DNA of 64,000 bases from Croceibacterium soli (GTDB lineage: Bacteria > Pseudomonadota > Alphaproteobacteria > Sphingomonadales > Sphingomonadaceae). The stretch covers positions 330,151 to 394,150 of the forward strand of contig NZ_WTYK01000003.1 of NCBI RefSeq assembly GCF_009828065.1, read 5' to 3'. Shown here in pieces: positions 46,898-56,353 of the stretch (the first letter of the stretch is position 1; each line of letters begins with the position of its first letter). The notes below the pieces were generated by a model. The model did not search any database. It saw nothing but the letters and a program-made list of their open reading frames with translations, and had not been told where the DNA came from. The position numbers and the translations under genes are program-made.

Positions 46898-48127
46898 TCA
46901 CCGCCGCGCGCAGCCGCCGCAAACCAGGCCGCGGCCGTAGGTGTCGTCTGGTCCGCGCGGTCCGAGGTCCTCGGCTTCGCGGTTGAGCTTCGCCAGGGGG
47001 GCGGAGCCCGTCTGCAGGGCTGCCGCGACGCGGGCGGCGACGAAGGGGGTCGCGAACGATGTGCCGCGGACCTTGATCCACTGGCCCTTGGCATTGGCGG
47101 CGCGCATGTCGGCGGCCGGGGCCGCGTAGTCGAGGTGGAGCGCGCGGCCGGCCTCGATCAGCGCGCGCTTGCGTCCGTCGACCCCGGTCACGGCGACCAC
47201 GCCGGCATAAGAGGCGGGATATGCGGGCGGCGCTGCGGGCCCGTCGTTGCCGACCGCCGCCACCACCATCACCCCGCGCTGGCGCGCCGCGGCGATGGCT
47301 TTTTCGAGCACGGAGTTGCGCGGGCCGACCAGGCTGATCGAAACGACTTTCGCCCCGTCGCCGATCAGCCAGGAGAGAGCTCGGGCAATGGCCAGGGCAT
47401 TCCCGCCCGCTTTGTCTGTGCCATAGACATCGGCCACGCGAATATCGCGCACGCCGCTCTGACGCAGCAGCGAGGCGACGGCGCTGCCGTGGTTGCTCGC
47501 CCGCGGCGCGCCTTTGGCGAACCCGCGCGTGGCAGTGACGGCAACCGCCGTGCTAGGCGCGCCGTCGATCATGCCGACCGGGGTGGCGATCGTCGCACCC
47601 CCCGAAGCGGCCTGCGCCGCGACGGAGCCGACCGCGCTGCCGCTCTGGAAGTGGAGGTTGTCGGCTGAAACTTGCGCTCCGGGGACGCGCTCGGCCAGCA
47701 GGCGCTGTCCTTCGGCGAGCGACATTCCCTTGGGCAATGTGAGCCGTACGACGGTGATGCCGAGCGCGCCGAGCTGCTCGGATTCGGCCACGCCGAGCCC
47801 GGTCGTGCGGATCAGGGCAAGATCGGCGGGGGAGGGATCGAGCACCAGCAGCTCGCCCCGCCGCGCGGGTTCGCCCTGGATATCCACTTCGATGATGTCG
47901 CGGTTGCTACGGATCAGGCGTGTGAGGCGGTCTGTCCGCTCCTCCAGCAGGCGCGTGGCCGTCCGCACGAGCGGCTCGGTCGTCTCCTCGAGCGTGCGAA
48001 GCAGCGGCTCCGTCGGCAGCCCCATGCCGGGCAGGTTGACACCGGGGATTCCGGGCACGAGCTGGGCCGCCGCCGGAGCGGTCGCCAGGGCGGCGACAAG
48101 GGCAATGATGGTACGCCAGCGGTGCAT
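46898..48127 (-). CDS. S8 family (subtilisin-like) secreted serine protease
   Basis: The product has a signal peptide (IALVAALATAPAAAQ), then a prodomain-like region rich in charged helices (TEPLLRTLEETTEPLVRTA). The catalytic triad is complete: Asp188 in VGMIDGAPS, His213 in SNHGSAVASLL, and Ser357 in GTSFATPFVAARV, with the oxyanion Asn in VVAAVGNDGPAA. It has 409 residues. It is divergent from an ECF sigma factor and anti-sigma gene, a pairing seen repeatedly in this order. It could be a target of that sigma factor or take part in its activation by proteolysis; this is an inference. Confidence 0.92.
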   Translation of the reverse strand: MHRWRTIIALVAALATAPAAAQLVPGIPGVNLPGMGLPTEPLLRTLEETTEPLVRTATRLLEERTDRLTRLIRSNRDIIEVDIQGEPARRGELLVLDPSPADLALIRTTGLGVAESEQLGALGITVVRLTLPKGMSLAEGQRLLAERVPGAQVSADNLHFQSGSAVGSVAAQAASGGATIATPVGMIDGAPSTAVAVTATRGFAKGAPRASNHGSAVASLLRQSGVRDIRVADVYGTDKAGGNALAIARALSWLIGDGAKVVSISLVGPRNSVLEKAIAAARQRGVMVVAAVGNDGPAAPPAYPASYAGVVAVTGVDGRKRALIEAGRALHLDYAAPAADMRAANAKGQWIKVRGTSFATPFVAARVAAALQTGSAPLAKLNREAEDLGPRGPDDTYGRGLVCGGCARR

Positions 48128-48231
48128 CTGTCCAACTCTGATGTTTTTGCATTAAGCAGGGATGAAACGTACGGCCACGTCCGTTTCATCCATGGAAGGC
48201 TGCGAAACTGGCCGAAAGCTTTGAAGATCGG

Positions 48232-48696
48232 GTGCTGGCACTGCTGCCGCGAATGCGGCGCTTCGCCATCGGACTGTCGCGCAGCGCCGCTGACGGCGAC
48301 GACTTGTGCCAGGCGACCATAGAGCGGGCGCTGGTCAATCGCGGCAAGTGGCAGGAAGGCACACGCCTGGATAGTTGGATGTACACGATGATGCGCAACA
48401 TTTGGATCGACGAGCAAAGGGCCCGCAACCGGCGCGGCCAGACGTTCGTCGCCGAAGAGGGCGGGCTCTCCGTCGGCGCAGAGGGTGCACAGGAATCCGC
48501 CGTCGAGCTGGGCAACGTGGGCCGCGCGATGGCCCGCCTGCCCGACGAGCAGCGCGAAGCCGTGCTGCTCGTGATGGTCGAAGGCTATGCCTACAAGGAA
48601 GCCGCCGAAATCATCGGCTGCCCGGTCGGTACACTGAACTCGCGATTGGTGCGCGGACGCGACGCGCTGCTCGAACTCCTGGGAGAAGCTCCATGA
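48232..48696 (+). CDS. ECF-type RNA polymerase sigma factor
   Basis: The 154 residues contain region 2 (LLPRMRRFAIGLSRSAADGDDLCQATIERAL and DSWMYTMMRNIWIDEQRAR in the sequence) and region 4 (MARLPDEQREAVLLVMVEGYAYKEAAEIIGCPVGTLNSRLVRGRDALL). The GTG at 48232 is the first standard start. The frame is open upstream as KLAESFEDR, which would be a natural sigma N-terminus. The nearest candidate there is CTG at 48208, preceded by GGAAGG eight bases away, so a non-standard start is possible. The stop overlaps the anti-sigma ATG (ATGA), indicating coupled translation. Confidence 0.92.
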   Translation: MLALLPRMRRFAIGLSRSAADGDDLCQATIERALVNRGKWQEGTRLDSWMYTMMRNIWIDEQRARNRRGQTFVAEEGGLSVGAEGAQESAVELGNVGRAMARLPDEQREAVLLVMVEGYAYKEAAEIIGCPVGTLNSRLVRGRDALLELLGEAP

Positions 48697-49397
48697 GCGT
48701 CACGTCCGAAGAACTGGCCGCCTATGCCGACGGGGAGCTCGATCCCGCTCGCCGCGAGGAAGTGCGGGCCCAGGTCGAAGCCGATCCTACGCTCGCCGCC
48801 CAGGTAGCGGCCCATGCAGCCCTGAAGCAGAAGCTGGCGGCCCATTTCGCGCCGATCCTTGAAGCGCCGGTGCCCGATCGCCTTACCGAACTGCTGCGCA
48901 CGAGGCAGCCCGCTCCGGTGGCCGAATTTGCCGCCGCGCGCGAGAAGCGCGATGCGCGGCGCGCGCTTTCGAGCGTGCGCTGGGGCTGGGTTGCGGGGCC
49001 GGCGCTTGCCGCTTCGCTCGCGCTGGCGGTGTTCCTGCCGCGCGGCGGTGAGGTGCCCGAAGGCTATGCCGGGGAGCAGCTTGCCTCAGCTCTCGAACAG
49101 CAGCTCGTTTCCGCGCAGCCGGCCGGCGCCGACACCCGCATCCTGCTCAGCTTCCGCAACGATGACGGCCAGTTCTGCCGAGCCTTTGCAGGCGAAGCGC
49201 AGAGCGGCATCGCCTGTCGCGATCGCGAGGGCTGGCGCCTGCACACCACGGGCGCAGGGGCTTCGGCGCAGCAGAGCGACTACCGCATGGCCGGCGCCGA
49301 CGCCGGCAGCATCCTCGCACAAGCGCAGGAACTGGCCGCAGGACCCGCGCTCACGGCCGAGGAAGAAGCCGCGGCGCGCGAGCAAGGCTGGCGCTGA
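48693..49397 (+). CDS. anti-sigma factor, single-span membrane protein
   Basis: The 234-residue product starts SVTSEELAAYADGELDPARREE, typical of the cytosolic sigma-binding (zinc-less, ASD-like) domain of anti-sigma factors. One transmembrane helix follows near residues 97-113 (VAGPALAASLALAVFLP). The periplasmic C-terminal domain has strands and two cysteines (GQFCRAFAGE and IACRDREGW). It is coupled to the sigma gene and probably holds it at the membrane until a periplasmic signal arrives. The periplasmic domain may be cut or bound by the divergently encoded protease; no proof. Confidence 0.9.
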   Translation: MSVTSEELAAYADGELDPARREEVRAQVEADPTLAAQVAAHAALKQKLAAHFAPILEAPVPDRLTELLRTRQPAPVAEFAAAREKRDARRALSSVRWGWVAGPALAASLALAVFLPRGGEVPEGYAGEQLASALEQQLVSAQPAGADTRILLSFRNDDGQFCRAFAGEAQSGIACRDREGWRLHTTGAGASAQQSDYRMAGADAGSILAQAQELAAGPALTAEEEAAAREQGWR

Positions 49398-49403
49398 CCG
49401 GTT

Positions 49404-50282
49404 CTACCGCTTCACCGGGCGGAACATGCCTTCCTGTGCCACGCTGGCCACCAATCGTCCGTCGCGGGTGAAGATCCGCCCGTGGTTCAGCCCGCGGGCG
49501 CGGCCGCTCCAGGTCGAATCCATCGCGTAGAGCAGCCAGTCGTCGGTGCGGGCGTCCTCATGGAACCAGACCGCATGGTCCAGGCTCGCGACCGTCACGT
49601 CGCCGCGCGCGAAGGCCAGTCCATGCGGCAACAGGGCCGTGCCCATCAGGCGCATGTCGCTCCAGTAAGCGAGCACCGCGCGGTGCAGCGCCGGATCGTC
49701 CGTCAGGGGCGCGCGAACCCGGAACCACACGTGTTGCTCCGGCGGATCCGGCTCCCGGCTGAGCACCGCCAGTGGGCGTACCGCACGCATTTCGATAGCC
49801 CGCGGCCGCAAAACGATCGGCGGAGCGCTGCCCGCGATCTCCGCGCGATGGCGGTCGATCACCACGTGATCGGGCTCGAGATCTTCCGGCGGAGGCACTT
49901 GCGGCATCTCGCTCTGGTGGTGCGGTCCGACTTCCCTGCGATGGAACGAGACGGAGCAGGAGAGGATCTGCCGTTCCTGCTGCATCGCGGTGATCCGCCG
50001 GTTGGCGAAGCTGCCGCCGTCGAACGCGCGCTCCACACGGTACTCGACCGGGTGGTCCTCGCTGCCGCCGCGCAGGAAATAGGCGTGCAGGGAGTGGGCC
50101 GGGCGGTCTTCGGCAACAGTTGCCTGCGCGGCGATCAGCGCCTGCGCGATGACCTGCCCGCCGAACACGCGCCCGACCCCGTCGATCTGGCGCGGCCCTT
50201 CGAACCTGTCGCCGCTCAGTGGGGTGACATCCAGCAGGCCTAGCAATCTGGTGACGAGTTCCTCGGTGGTCGGTTCGGCCAT
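49404..50282 (-). CDS. tesB: acyl-CoA thioesterase II
   Basis: TesB is a double-hotdog enzyme that hydrolyses medium- and long-chain acyl-CoA. It has 292 residues. The first hotdog has GRVFGGQVIAQALIAA and HSLHAYFLRGGS. The second has SLDHAVWFHEDARTDDWLLY with the catalytic Asp, then SGRARGLNHGRIFTRDGRLVASVAQEGMFR with the Ser/Thr and Gln of the active site. The start is at MAEPTTEEL (50282). In-frame codons further upstream are repeat-derived and were rejected. It ends six bases from the convergent anti-sigma stop. Confidence 0.96.
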   Translation of the reverse strand: MAEPTTEELVTRLLGLLDVTPLSGDRFEGPRQIDGVGRVFGGQVIAQALIAAQATVAEDRPAHSLHAYFLRGGSEDHPVEYRVERAFDGGSFANRRITAMQQERQILSCSVSFHRREVGPHHQSEMPQVPPPEDLEPDHVVIDRHRAEIAGSAPPIVLRPRAIEMRAVRPLAVLSREPDPPEQHVWFRVRAPLTDDPALHRAVLAYWSDMRLMGTALLPHGLAFARGDVTVASLDHAVWFHEDARTDDWLLYAMDSTWSGRARGLNHGRIFTRDGRLVASVAQEGMFRPVKR

Positions 50283-50356
50283 GACCCGGCTTTGCGGGCC
50301 GCTGCCGGGCGGGTCAAGGCGGTCTGACCTGCCCACTCCTCTTAGTCCGTGCCTCT

Positions 50357-50525
50357 CGTCCTTCGACAGGCTCAGGACGAACGGATCGAGGGAAGGGCTC
50401 AGGGCAAGAAGCCAGCCTTGCCTCTCCGTTCGCGGTGAGCCTCCCCTCTTCGTTCGCGGTGAGCCACCCCTCTCCGTTCGTGGTGAGCCACCCCTCTCCG
50501 TTCGTGGTGAGCTTGTCGAACCACG
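50357..50525. repeat. family A repeats including a 24-bp tandem array
   Basis: A full family A palindrome lies at 50357-50384. It is followed by four tandem units starting at 50426, 50450, 50474 and 50498, each about CCGTTCGTGGTGAGC plus a CACCCCTCT-type tail. The last runs into GCTTGTCGAACCACG and so regenerates the family A end. The block lies between tesB and the JmjC-like gene. Confidence 0.9.
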
Positions 50526-50551
50526 ACTGGGGGGACGTCGCGTGAAAGACC

Positions 50552-51433
50552 CTAATCCCTCACGCCAAGCCTGCGCAGGACCCGCCACGCATAGGCTTTC
50601 CCCAAGTTGCGGGCCGGCCAGCGGCCCGGGGGCCGCGGGCTGAGTCCGAAGCGGCGCAGCAGGCGGTTGAGCGCCCTGGCATCGGCCTCGGCGAAGCTCC
50701 ACTCGCTGCGCCAGGTGATGGACAGCGAGATCGACGGCACCGGTCCGTTGCGGACGAAGTGCGGCGCCATGACCGGCACGTAGAGCGCCTTCCCCGGCTC
50801 CAGCGCGAACGCGGTGCCGCCTGCGGCCAGTTCGTCGCGCCAGACAAGCTCGCGCGGGCCGCCAGTGTGATAGCTCTCGTGCACGCTGTGCGGGGCGAAG
50901 CGCGGATCGCCGGCGGGGAAGACCGTCATTTCCTTCGATCCCACCAGCTGCAACAGGATGTTGTGCTCGGGATCGAAGTGGTAGGGGGTCACGGCGTCGG
51001 GGCTGGAGACGAAGATGAAGCCCTGCGTCTTCCGCATACTGCCTGTCCTGGCGACGATCTCGCCCTCGATCTCGTCCAGCAGCGCGGCCAGCAGAGTGGC
51101 ATAGGCGGGCTGCTGCTCGATGTTCTTGAGCACGGCCCAGCTCCGCGCGCTGGCGATCGAGCGGATCGTCTCGCCGATGGTCAGGCCGTTCCCTTCGGGC
51201 TTGCCGTCTACGCCGATCGGCAGGTCCCCCCGGTTGTATTCCACCGAAGCCGGCGGAAGCGCTTCGCCCAGCGCGGCGAGGGCGTCGAGCGTCAGCAGGG
51301 GATGCTCGCGCAGACGATGATCCAGCAGGTGCGGCGCCTCGGGGTAGCTGGCAGCGAAGTGCGCGCGCGTTTCGGGCGGGAAGACGTCCGGGAACGGTCC
51401 GGCGTGTGCGATCGGGGGGAACGGGGCGTTCAT
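50552..51433 (-). CDS. JmjC/cupin-8-like Fe(II)/2-oxoglutarate-type protein
   Basis: The 293-residue product has a double-stranded beta-helix fold signature: HxD in TPYHFDPEHNILLQLVGSKE (the iron-binding His and Asp) and a later His in APHFVRNGP, with GKALYVPVMAPH between. This matches cupin-8/JmjC-type hydroxylases that modify proteins or small molecules. It is coupled by ATGA overlap (51430-51433) to the GNAT-6 gene upstream, so the two may act on one target. The substrate is unknown. Confidence 0.88.
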   Translation of the reverse strand: MNAPFPPIAHAGPFPDVFPPETRAHFAASYPEAPHLLDHRLREHPLLTLDALAALGEALPPASVEYNRGDLPIGVDGKPEGNGLTIGETIRSIASARSWAVLKNIEQQPAYATLLAALLDEIEGEIVARTGSMRKTQGFIFVSSPDAVTPYHFDPEHNILLQLVGSKEMTVFPAGDPRFAPHSVHESYHTGGPRELVWRDELAAGGTAFALEPGKALYVPVMAPHFVRNGPVPSISLSITWRSEWSFAEADARALNRLLRRFGLSPRPPGRWPARNLGKAYAWRVLRRLGVRD

Positions 51434-52599
51434 GCGGGTCCTCCTGCGCGGCGGCGGGTCTCCAGGGCGGCGAGGGCGCGGAACAGCGCCCGCCGAGGCT
51501 TGCCGCCGATGGCCACGTTGATACCGGCGACGGTCCGCCTCTCCCGCCACAAGTGATCGATCATCGGGTGATCGGCGGCGGCGCAGCTGTCGCACCAGTC
51601 GATATCGTCCCGCTCCAGCAGGGCGAGGTTCTCACGCTGCAGCAGCACGCCGGGGGAGAAGCGGGCGAAATCTTCGTCGAACGCGGTCTTGTAGGAGAAC
51701 GCGCCCGGCGGCGAGAGGAAAGTGGCGAGCATGGCGAGCGGGCGGCCATCAAGCCTGAGCGCGAGGCGCTCGAGCCTGTCCCGCGCCGCCGCGCCGGTGA
51801 GCGCCTGGCGGAAGAGCGCTTCGGTGGCCGGGTTGCAGGCGAGGGCGGAACCTGCCTTGCCCTTCCAGCCGGCGCGTTCGAGCGCCAGGAATTCGTCGAT
51901 CCAGCGGGTCAGGTTCGCGTCGCCATGCAGGCGTTCTACTACGAGAGCGCCTTCCTCGCAGAGGCGGCGGTGCTGGCGGCGCAGTTCCTTGCGCTTTTTG
52001 CCCGGGAGCGCGGCATCGAGGTAGGCTTCGGCGGAAAGGCCGGAGGAGAGCATGGCTCGCTCTTCCTGGTGCACCAGCACCGCCTGGCGGCCCTGGCGAG
52101 TCAGCGCCATCCCGAGCGCTTCGTAGGAGGGGCCGTTGCGCGGCAGCTCGGGCAAGTGCAGGAACAGCCGGGCACCGGCGCGTTTGTCGGCCCAAGCGAA
52201 CAGGGCCGGCCAGAACAGGCGTTCGCAGCCCCGCGCGACCAGGGGGGCGGCCAGGAAGCAGTTGGCATGGGTCCAGGTGCGCCAATGCGGCAGCGGATAG
52301 CCGTAGTAGTCGCGCTCGCGCCGCAGCGGCAGCAGGCCGGCCAGTTCCCCGTTTGCTTCGAGACACAGCAACTGCACCCGCCCACTCGGGTCGAGCGCGC
52401 GGAGCGAAGGGAGGAGGTACCAGCTTTCGAAGAACGGGTTCGGCTCGCCGGCCTGCTGCGCCAGTGCGTCCCAGCGGGCGGTTTGCGCCGGCGTGTCGAA
52501 GCTCCGCCAGTCGTGCGCCGTCAGGCGGACCTCAGGCGCGCGGCCGGCCGGCGCGTCGATGCGCACCGGGGCGGCTGTCGTGAGAGCTCGGCTGGCCAT
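51430..52599 (-). CDS. GNAT-6 / CelD-BcsL-like acetyltransferase
   Basis: The 389-residue protein is of the FemAB-like acetyltransferase-6 type. The N-terminal part contains ARWDALAQQAGEPNPFFESW and LLCLEANGELAGLLPL. The C-terminal part has the acyl-CoA region RKELRRQHRRLCEEGALVVE, FLALERAGWKGKAGSAL and FSYKTAFDEDFARFSPGVLL. Members are often linked to polysaccharide or cell-wall modification. No such genes are adjacent here. It is followed by the JmjC-like gene in an ATGA overlap. Confidence 0.9.
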   Translation of the reverse strand: MASRALTTAAPVRIDAPAGRAPEVRLTAHDWRSFDTPAQTARWDALAQQAGEPNPFFESWYLLPSLRALDPSGRVQLLCLEANGELAGLLPLRRERDYYGYPLPHWRTWTHANCFLAAPLVARGCERLFWPALFAWADKRAGARLFLHLPELPRNGPSYEALGMALTRQGRQAVLVHQEERAMLSSGLSAEAYLDAALPGKKRKELRRQHRRLCEEGALVVERLHGDANLTRWIDEFLALERAGWKGKAGSALACNPATEALFRQALTGAAARDRLERLALRLDGRPLAMLATFLSPPGAFSYKTAFDEDFARFSPGVLLQRENLALLERDDIDWCDSCAAADHPMIDHLWRERRTVAGINVAIGGKPRRALFRALAALETRRRAGGPA

Positions 52600-52696
52600 G
52601 CTGGCGTCATACCTCGCAGCGGCGGCGGTCGTGCCGTCGTGCGCGTCCTAGCCTCTCTCTGCCAAGGAAGGTTTAACGGCGCCGGGCGCCGGCACG

Positions 52697-52728
52697 AAAA
52701 AGCCCCGCCCGGCAGCGCCGGACGGGGC
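52697..52728 (-). terminator. Rho-independent terminator of the pyrophosphatase gene
   Basis: On the minus strand GCCCCGTCCGGC pairs with GCCGGGCGGGGC (one mismatch) and is followed by TTTTT. It lies 23 bases after the hppA stop. Confidence 0.85.
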
Positions 52729-52750
52729 CAATCCGTAGTCGTTCGCTAAC

Positions 52751-54898
52751 TCAGGCCGCGAGCGCCGCCAGCAGCAGCAGCGCGACGATGTTGGTGATCT
52801 TGATCATCGGGTTCACCGCCGGGCCGGCGGTGTCCTTGTACGGATCGCCCACCGTGTCGCCGGTCACCGCGGCCTTGTGGGCTTCGGAGCCCTTGCCGCC
52901 GTGGTGCCCGTCTTCGATGTACTTCTTGGCGTTGTCCCATGCGCCGCCGCCGGCGGTCATGGAGATCGCCACGAACAACCCGCCGACGATCACGCCGAGG
53001 AGCAGGGCGCCCAGGGCCGCGAAGCCGTTGTGCTGCCCGGCGATCAGCGTGATCACGAAGTAGACCACGATCGGCGCCAGCACCGGCAGCAGGCTGGGCA
53101 CGATCATTTCCTTGATCGCCGCCTTGGTGACGAGATCGACCGTCCGCGCGTAGTTCGGACGGCTGGTCCCGGCCATGATGCCCGGATCGGCCGCGAACTG
53201 CTCGCGCACGTCCTTCACCACGTCGCCGGCCGCGCGGCCGACGGCGGTCATGCCCATCGATCCGAACAGGAACGGCAGCAGTGCGCCGAGCAGCAGCCCG
53301 ACGATCACGTAGGGGTTCTCCAGGCTGAAATCGACGTCGACGTCAGGGAAGAACTCGGCGAGATCGGTGGTGTAGGCGGCGAACAGCACCAGCGCGGCGA
53401 GACCGGCGGAACCGATCGCGTAGCCCTTGGTGACCGCCTTGGTGGTGTTGCCCACGGCGTCGAGCGCATCGGTCTTCTCGCGCACGCTGTCGTCGAGCCC
53501 CGCCATTTCGGCGATGCCGCCGGCGTTGTCGGTCACCGGGCCGTAGGCATCGAGCGCCACGACCATTCCGGCCAGCGCCAGCATCGCCGTCGCCGCATAA
53601 GCGATGCCGATCAGGCCGGCTAGCTGGAAGGCGATGATGATGCCGGCGACGATCACCAGCGTCGGCAGGGCCGTCGCCTCGAGGCTGATCGCGAGACCTT
53701 GGATCACGTTGGTGCCGTGGCCGGTCTCGGAGGACTTGGCGATCGAGCGCACCGGGCGGAAGTTGGTGCCGGTGTAGTATTCGGTGATCCAGATGATCAG
53801 GCCGGTGATCACCAGGCCGAGCATCGAGCACCAGAACAGCGCCCACCCGGTGAAGCCGCCGACTTGCGCCGCCGTGCCTTCCTCCGCCAGCGGAGCCCCG
53901 ACGTCGACGTTCTGCGCTTCACCGCCGATCACCGCGTTCATGTCGCCCAGGGCGAACTGGATCATGAACCATATCACCGGGATCGACAGGATCGCCGTGA
54001 CCAGGAAGCCCTTGTACATGGCGCCCATGATGTTCTTGCCGCCTCCCAGGCGGACGAAGTACGTGCCGATGATCGAAGTGACGATGCAGCCGCCGCCGAT
54101 CAGCAGCGGAAGGCTCATCATCGGCAGCAGCAGGTCGCCGAGGCCGGTGAACAGCAGCGCGGTCAGCACCATGGTGGCTCCGACGGTCACGACGTAGGTC
54201 TCGAACAAGTCGGCCGCCATGCCTGCACAGTCGCCGACATTGTCACCGACGTTGTCGGCGATCACGGCCGGGTTGCGGGGGTCGTCCTCCGGGATTCCGG
54301 CTTCGACTTTGCCTACGAGGTCGGCGCCGACGTCAGCCGCCTTGGTGAAGATCCCGCCGCCGAGACGGGCGAAGATCGAGATGAGGGAAGCACCGAAGGC
54401 GAGGGCGACGAGCGCATCGATCACCGTGCGGTCGTTCGCCGGCAGGTCCATCGGACCCGTGAGGACGTAGAAGAACACCGCAATCGCGAGCAGGGCGAGG
54501 CCCGCCACCAGCATGCCGGTGATGGCGCCGGCGCGGAAGGCGATCGTCAGGCCCTGCTGCAGCCCGACTTGCGCCGCGGCCGCTGTGCGCACGTTGGAGC
54601 GGACCGAGATGTTCATGCCGATGAACCCGGCAACGCCCGACAGGATCGCGCCGAGCACGAACCCGGTCGCAGAGATGGCGCCGAGGAAGTAGGCCACGAT
54701 CACCGCGACCACCACGCCGACGATAGCGATCGTGGTATATTGCCGCTTGAGGTAGGCTTGCGCGCCCTCCTGGATGGCCCCGGCGATTTCCTGCATCCGG
54801 GCGCTTCCGGCGTTCGCGCCGAGAACCTGTCGGCTGGTGACGAAGCCATAGACGATGGCAAGCAGTCCCAGCGAGATTGCGATGATTACGAGGTCCAT
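52751..54898 (-). CDS. hppA: membrane proton-translocating pyrophosphatase (K+-independent type)
   Basis: This integral membrane enzyme hydrolyses pyrophosphate and pumps H+. The 715 residues contain the hydrolytic motif [11 protein letters not shown], then [27 protein letters not shown] and [16 protein letters not shown]. In [10 protein letters not shown], Lys487 replaces the Ala found in K+-dependent enzymes, which places this protein in the K+-independent H+-pumping class. The start is at MDLVIIAIS (54898), because upstream in-frame codons are polar. Control elements are not obvious in 54899-55142. Confidence 0.96.
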   Translation of the reverse strand: MDLVIIAISLGLLAIVYGFVTSRQVLGANAGSARMQEIAGAIQEGAQAYLKRQYTTIAIVGVVVAVIVAYFLGAISATGFVLGAILSGVAGFIGMNISVRSNVRTAAAAQVGLQQGLTIAFRAGAITGMLVAGLALLAIAVFFYVLTGPMDLPANDRTVIDALVALAFGASLISIFARLGGGIFTKAADVGADLVGKVEAGIPEDDPRNPAVIADNVGDNVGDCAGMAADLFETYVVTVGATMVLTALLFTGLGDLLLPMMSLPLLIGGGCIVTSIIGTYFVRLGGGKNIMGAMYKGFLVTAILSIPVIWFMIQFALGDMNAVIGGEAQNVDVGAPLAEEGTAAQVGGFTGWALFWCSMLGLVITGLIIWITEYYTGTNFRPVRSIAKSSETGHGTNVIQGLAISLEATALPTLVIVAGIIIAFQLAGLIGIAYAATAMLALAGMVVALDAYGPVTDNAGGIAEMAGLDDSVREKTDALDAVGNTTKAVTKGYAIGSAGLAALVLFAAYTTDLAEFFPDVDVDFSLENPYVIVGLLLGALLPFLFGSMGMTAVGRAAGDVVKDVREQFAADPGIMAGTSRPNYARTVDLVTKAAIKEMIVPSLLPVLAPIVVYFVITLIAGQHNGFAALGALLLGVIVGGLFVAISMTAGGGAWDNAKKYIEDGHHGGKGSEAHKAAVTGDTVGDPYKDTAGPAVNPMIKITNIVALLLLAALAA

Positions 54899-55142
54899 AT
54901 GCGACCTTCCCCCTCTCTCTCCCAAAGAAAGCCGTGGTCACGGGGAGCCCCCGTAACCGCAGGCTGGGCGAATGGCTAAAGGGCGGCGGGGGCGGGTGCA
55001 AGTCCCTTGCGCCGGGACAGAGTAACTGCCGCCTGTCTCGCGACCGGGGAGCGGCTGGCCGAATAGCCACGCTCCGTTCCGATTTGTGACACGTGAGTTC
55101 AGGTTCTTGCAGTGCAGCATGGTTTAATTTAGATTAACCAAG

Positions 55143-55340
55143 ATGGGCGCGGTGGTAATCAAGAAGCTTTTGATATGGATGCCATTCCTCTTCGGAATCG
55201 GCTTCATCGCGCCGTTGACGGCGCAACTCATGACCGCCTGGGACGTGCAACCGCCGCTCGGGCTCTCGCCGATCGCCTTCGGGCTGATCTTCGGCGGGCT
55301 CTGGGGGCTCTACGCCAACATCGGCGGTCGCTGGCTGTGA
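55143..55340 (+). CDS. small membrane protein of unknown function
   Basis: The 65-residue product has two predicted helices (LLIWMPFLFGIGFIAPLTAQL, then GLSPIAFGLIFGGLWGLYANI). A single TGATG overlap couples it to the desaturase gene. It may be a small partner of that enzyme. No family name is known to me. The ATG at 55143 lies behind an AT-rich stretch that could be the shared promoter. Confidence 0.8.
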   Translation: MGAVVIKKLLIWMPFLFGIGFIAPLTAQLMTAWDVQPPLGLSPIAFGLIFGGLWGLYANIGGRWL

Positions 55341-56353
55341 TGGACCGCCCGGTGGACGGCCTGGCGCAGGGGGATGCGCGCGAGACTTTCGCCGCGGTCG
55401 GCGAAGCCGCGCTGATCGAAGGCCGCAGCGAAGGCGGCGCGGCGGAGCGGACGGCCTTCCCGCTGCCGAAGGGCGACGGGCTGGACAAGCACACGCGCGT
55501 GCAGCTGCTGAAGGAAGAGCGGGCGATTGCCGCCAAGTACATGTCCGATCCGCGCAAGATGCGGATCTACACGGTCGTCACGCTGACCTGCTTCGCGATG
55601 TGGCTGGCCTTCTTCCCGCTGACGATGCTCGACGTCGTGCCGCTGTGGCCGTGCTTCGTGCTGAGCTGCATTTTCGCGGCGGGCGGCTACATCACCAGCC
55701 ACGAAGCGATGCACGACAACATCGGTCGCCGCGGGACGAAGTATCGCTTCTGGAACGAACTCGTCGGCGAAGTCAGCACGATCATCCTGATCTTCCCGTT
55801 CTCGATGGCGCGGATGATGCACTTGCATCACCACTATCACTGCAATCACCCGGAGAACGATCCGGACTACACCGATTCCGCCAGCGGTCCTCTCGCGGCC
55901 TGGGTCAAGACCTGGCTCAATCGCCAGCCGGGCGCGGACGGTTCGATCCACCACTACAAGCGCGTGCTCCAGCGGATCGGCACCCCGGCTGCCGCGAAGG
56001 CGCTGCGCGATACGGCCTACCTGCAGCTGTTCGCGATGTTCTTCATGTTCGCGATGTGCTGGACGGGATATGCGTTCGAAGCGGCCCTGCTGTGGTGGCT
56101 GCCCCGGCACATCGGCCTCAGCTACATCCGCTACTGGCTCAGCTGGGCGCCGCACCATCCGCGCGAGGGCCGCGACCGCTACAGCAACACGCGGGTGTTC
56201 AGGACGGTCTTCGGCCACTGGCTGTCGATGGGCATGCAGTACCACGTCGTGCACCACCTCTACCCGGGCATCCCCAACCACGCGACCAAGCCCGCGTACT
56301 ACGAGCTCAAGCCGATCCTGCAGAAGCGCGGAGTGGACTGCTCGGCCCTTTAG
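55340..56353 (+). CDS. fatty-acid-desaturase-family membrane di-iron enzyme
   Basis: The 337-residue product has the three histidine boxes: HEAMHDN at about residue 121, HLHHHYHCNHP at 161 and HVVHHLYPGIP at 302, between four to six predicted helices. Desaturases and carotenoid hydroxylases share this layout. The order matches the fatty-acid-desaturase family (PF00487), and related sphingomonad proteins are sometimes called beta-carotene hydroxylases. The substrate cannot be settled from sequence. It begins in a TGATG overlap with the small membrane gene and ends in a four-base convergent overlap with thiL. Confidence 0.9.
   Translation: MDRPVDGLAQGDARETFAAVGEAALIEGRSEGGAAERTAFPLPKGDGLDKHTRVQLLKEERAIAAKYMSDPRKMRIYTVVTLTCFAMWLAFFPLTMLDVVPLWPCFVLSCIFAAGGYITSHEAMHDNIGRRGTKYRFWNELVGEVSTIILIFPFSMARMMHLHHHYHCNHPENDPDYTDSASGPLAAWVKTWLNRQPGADGSIHHYKRVLQRIGTPAAAKALRDTAYLQLFAMFFMFAMCWTGYAFEAALLWWLPRHIGLSYIRYWLSWAPHHPREGRDRYSNTRVFRTVFGHWLSMGMQYHVVHHLYPGIPNHATKPAYYELKPILQKRGVDCSAL

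Noticed and set aside
50283..50702. Longer N-terminus for tesB reading through the repeat block
   Set aside because: The added residues are repeat-encoded (GGSPRTER units). The normal TesB N-terminus begins at 50282.
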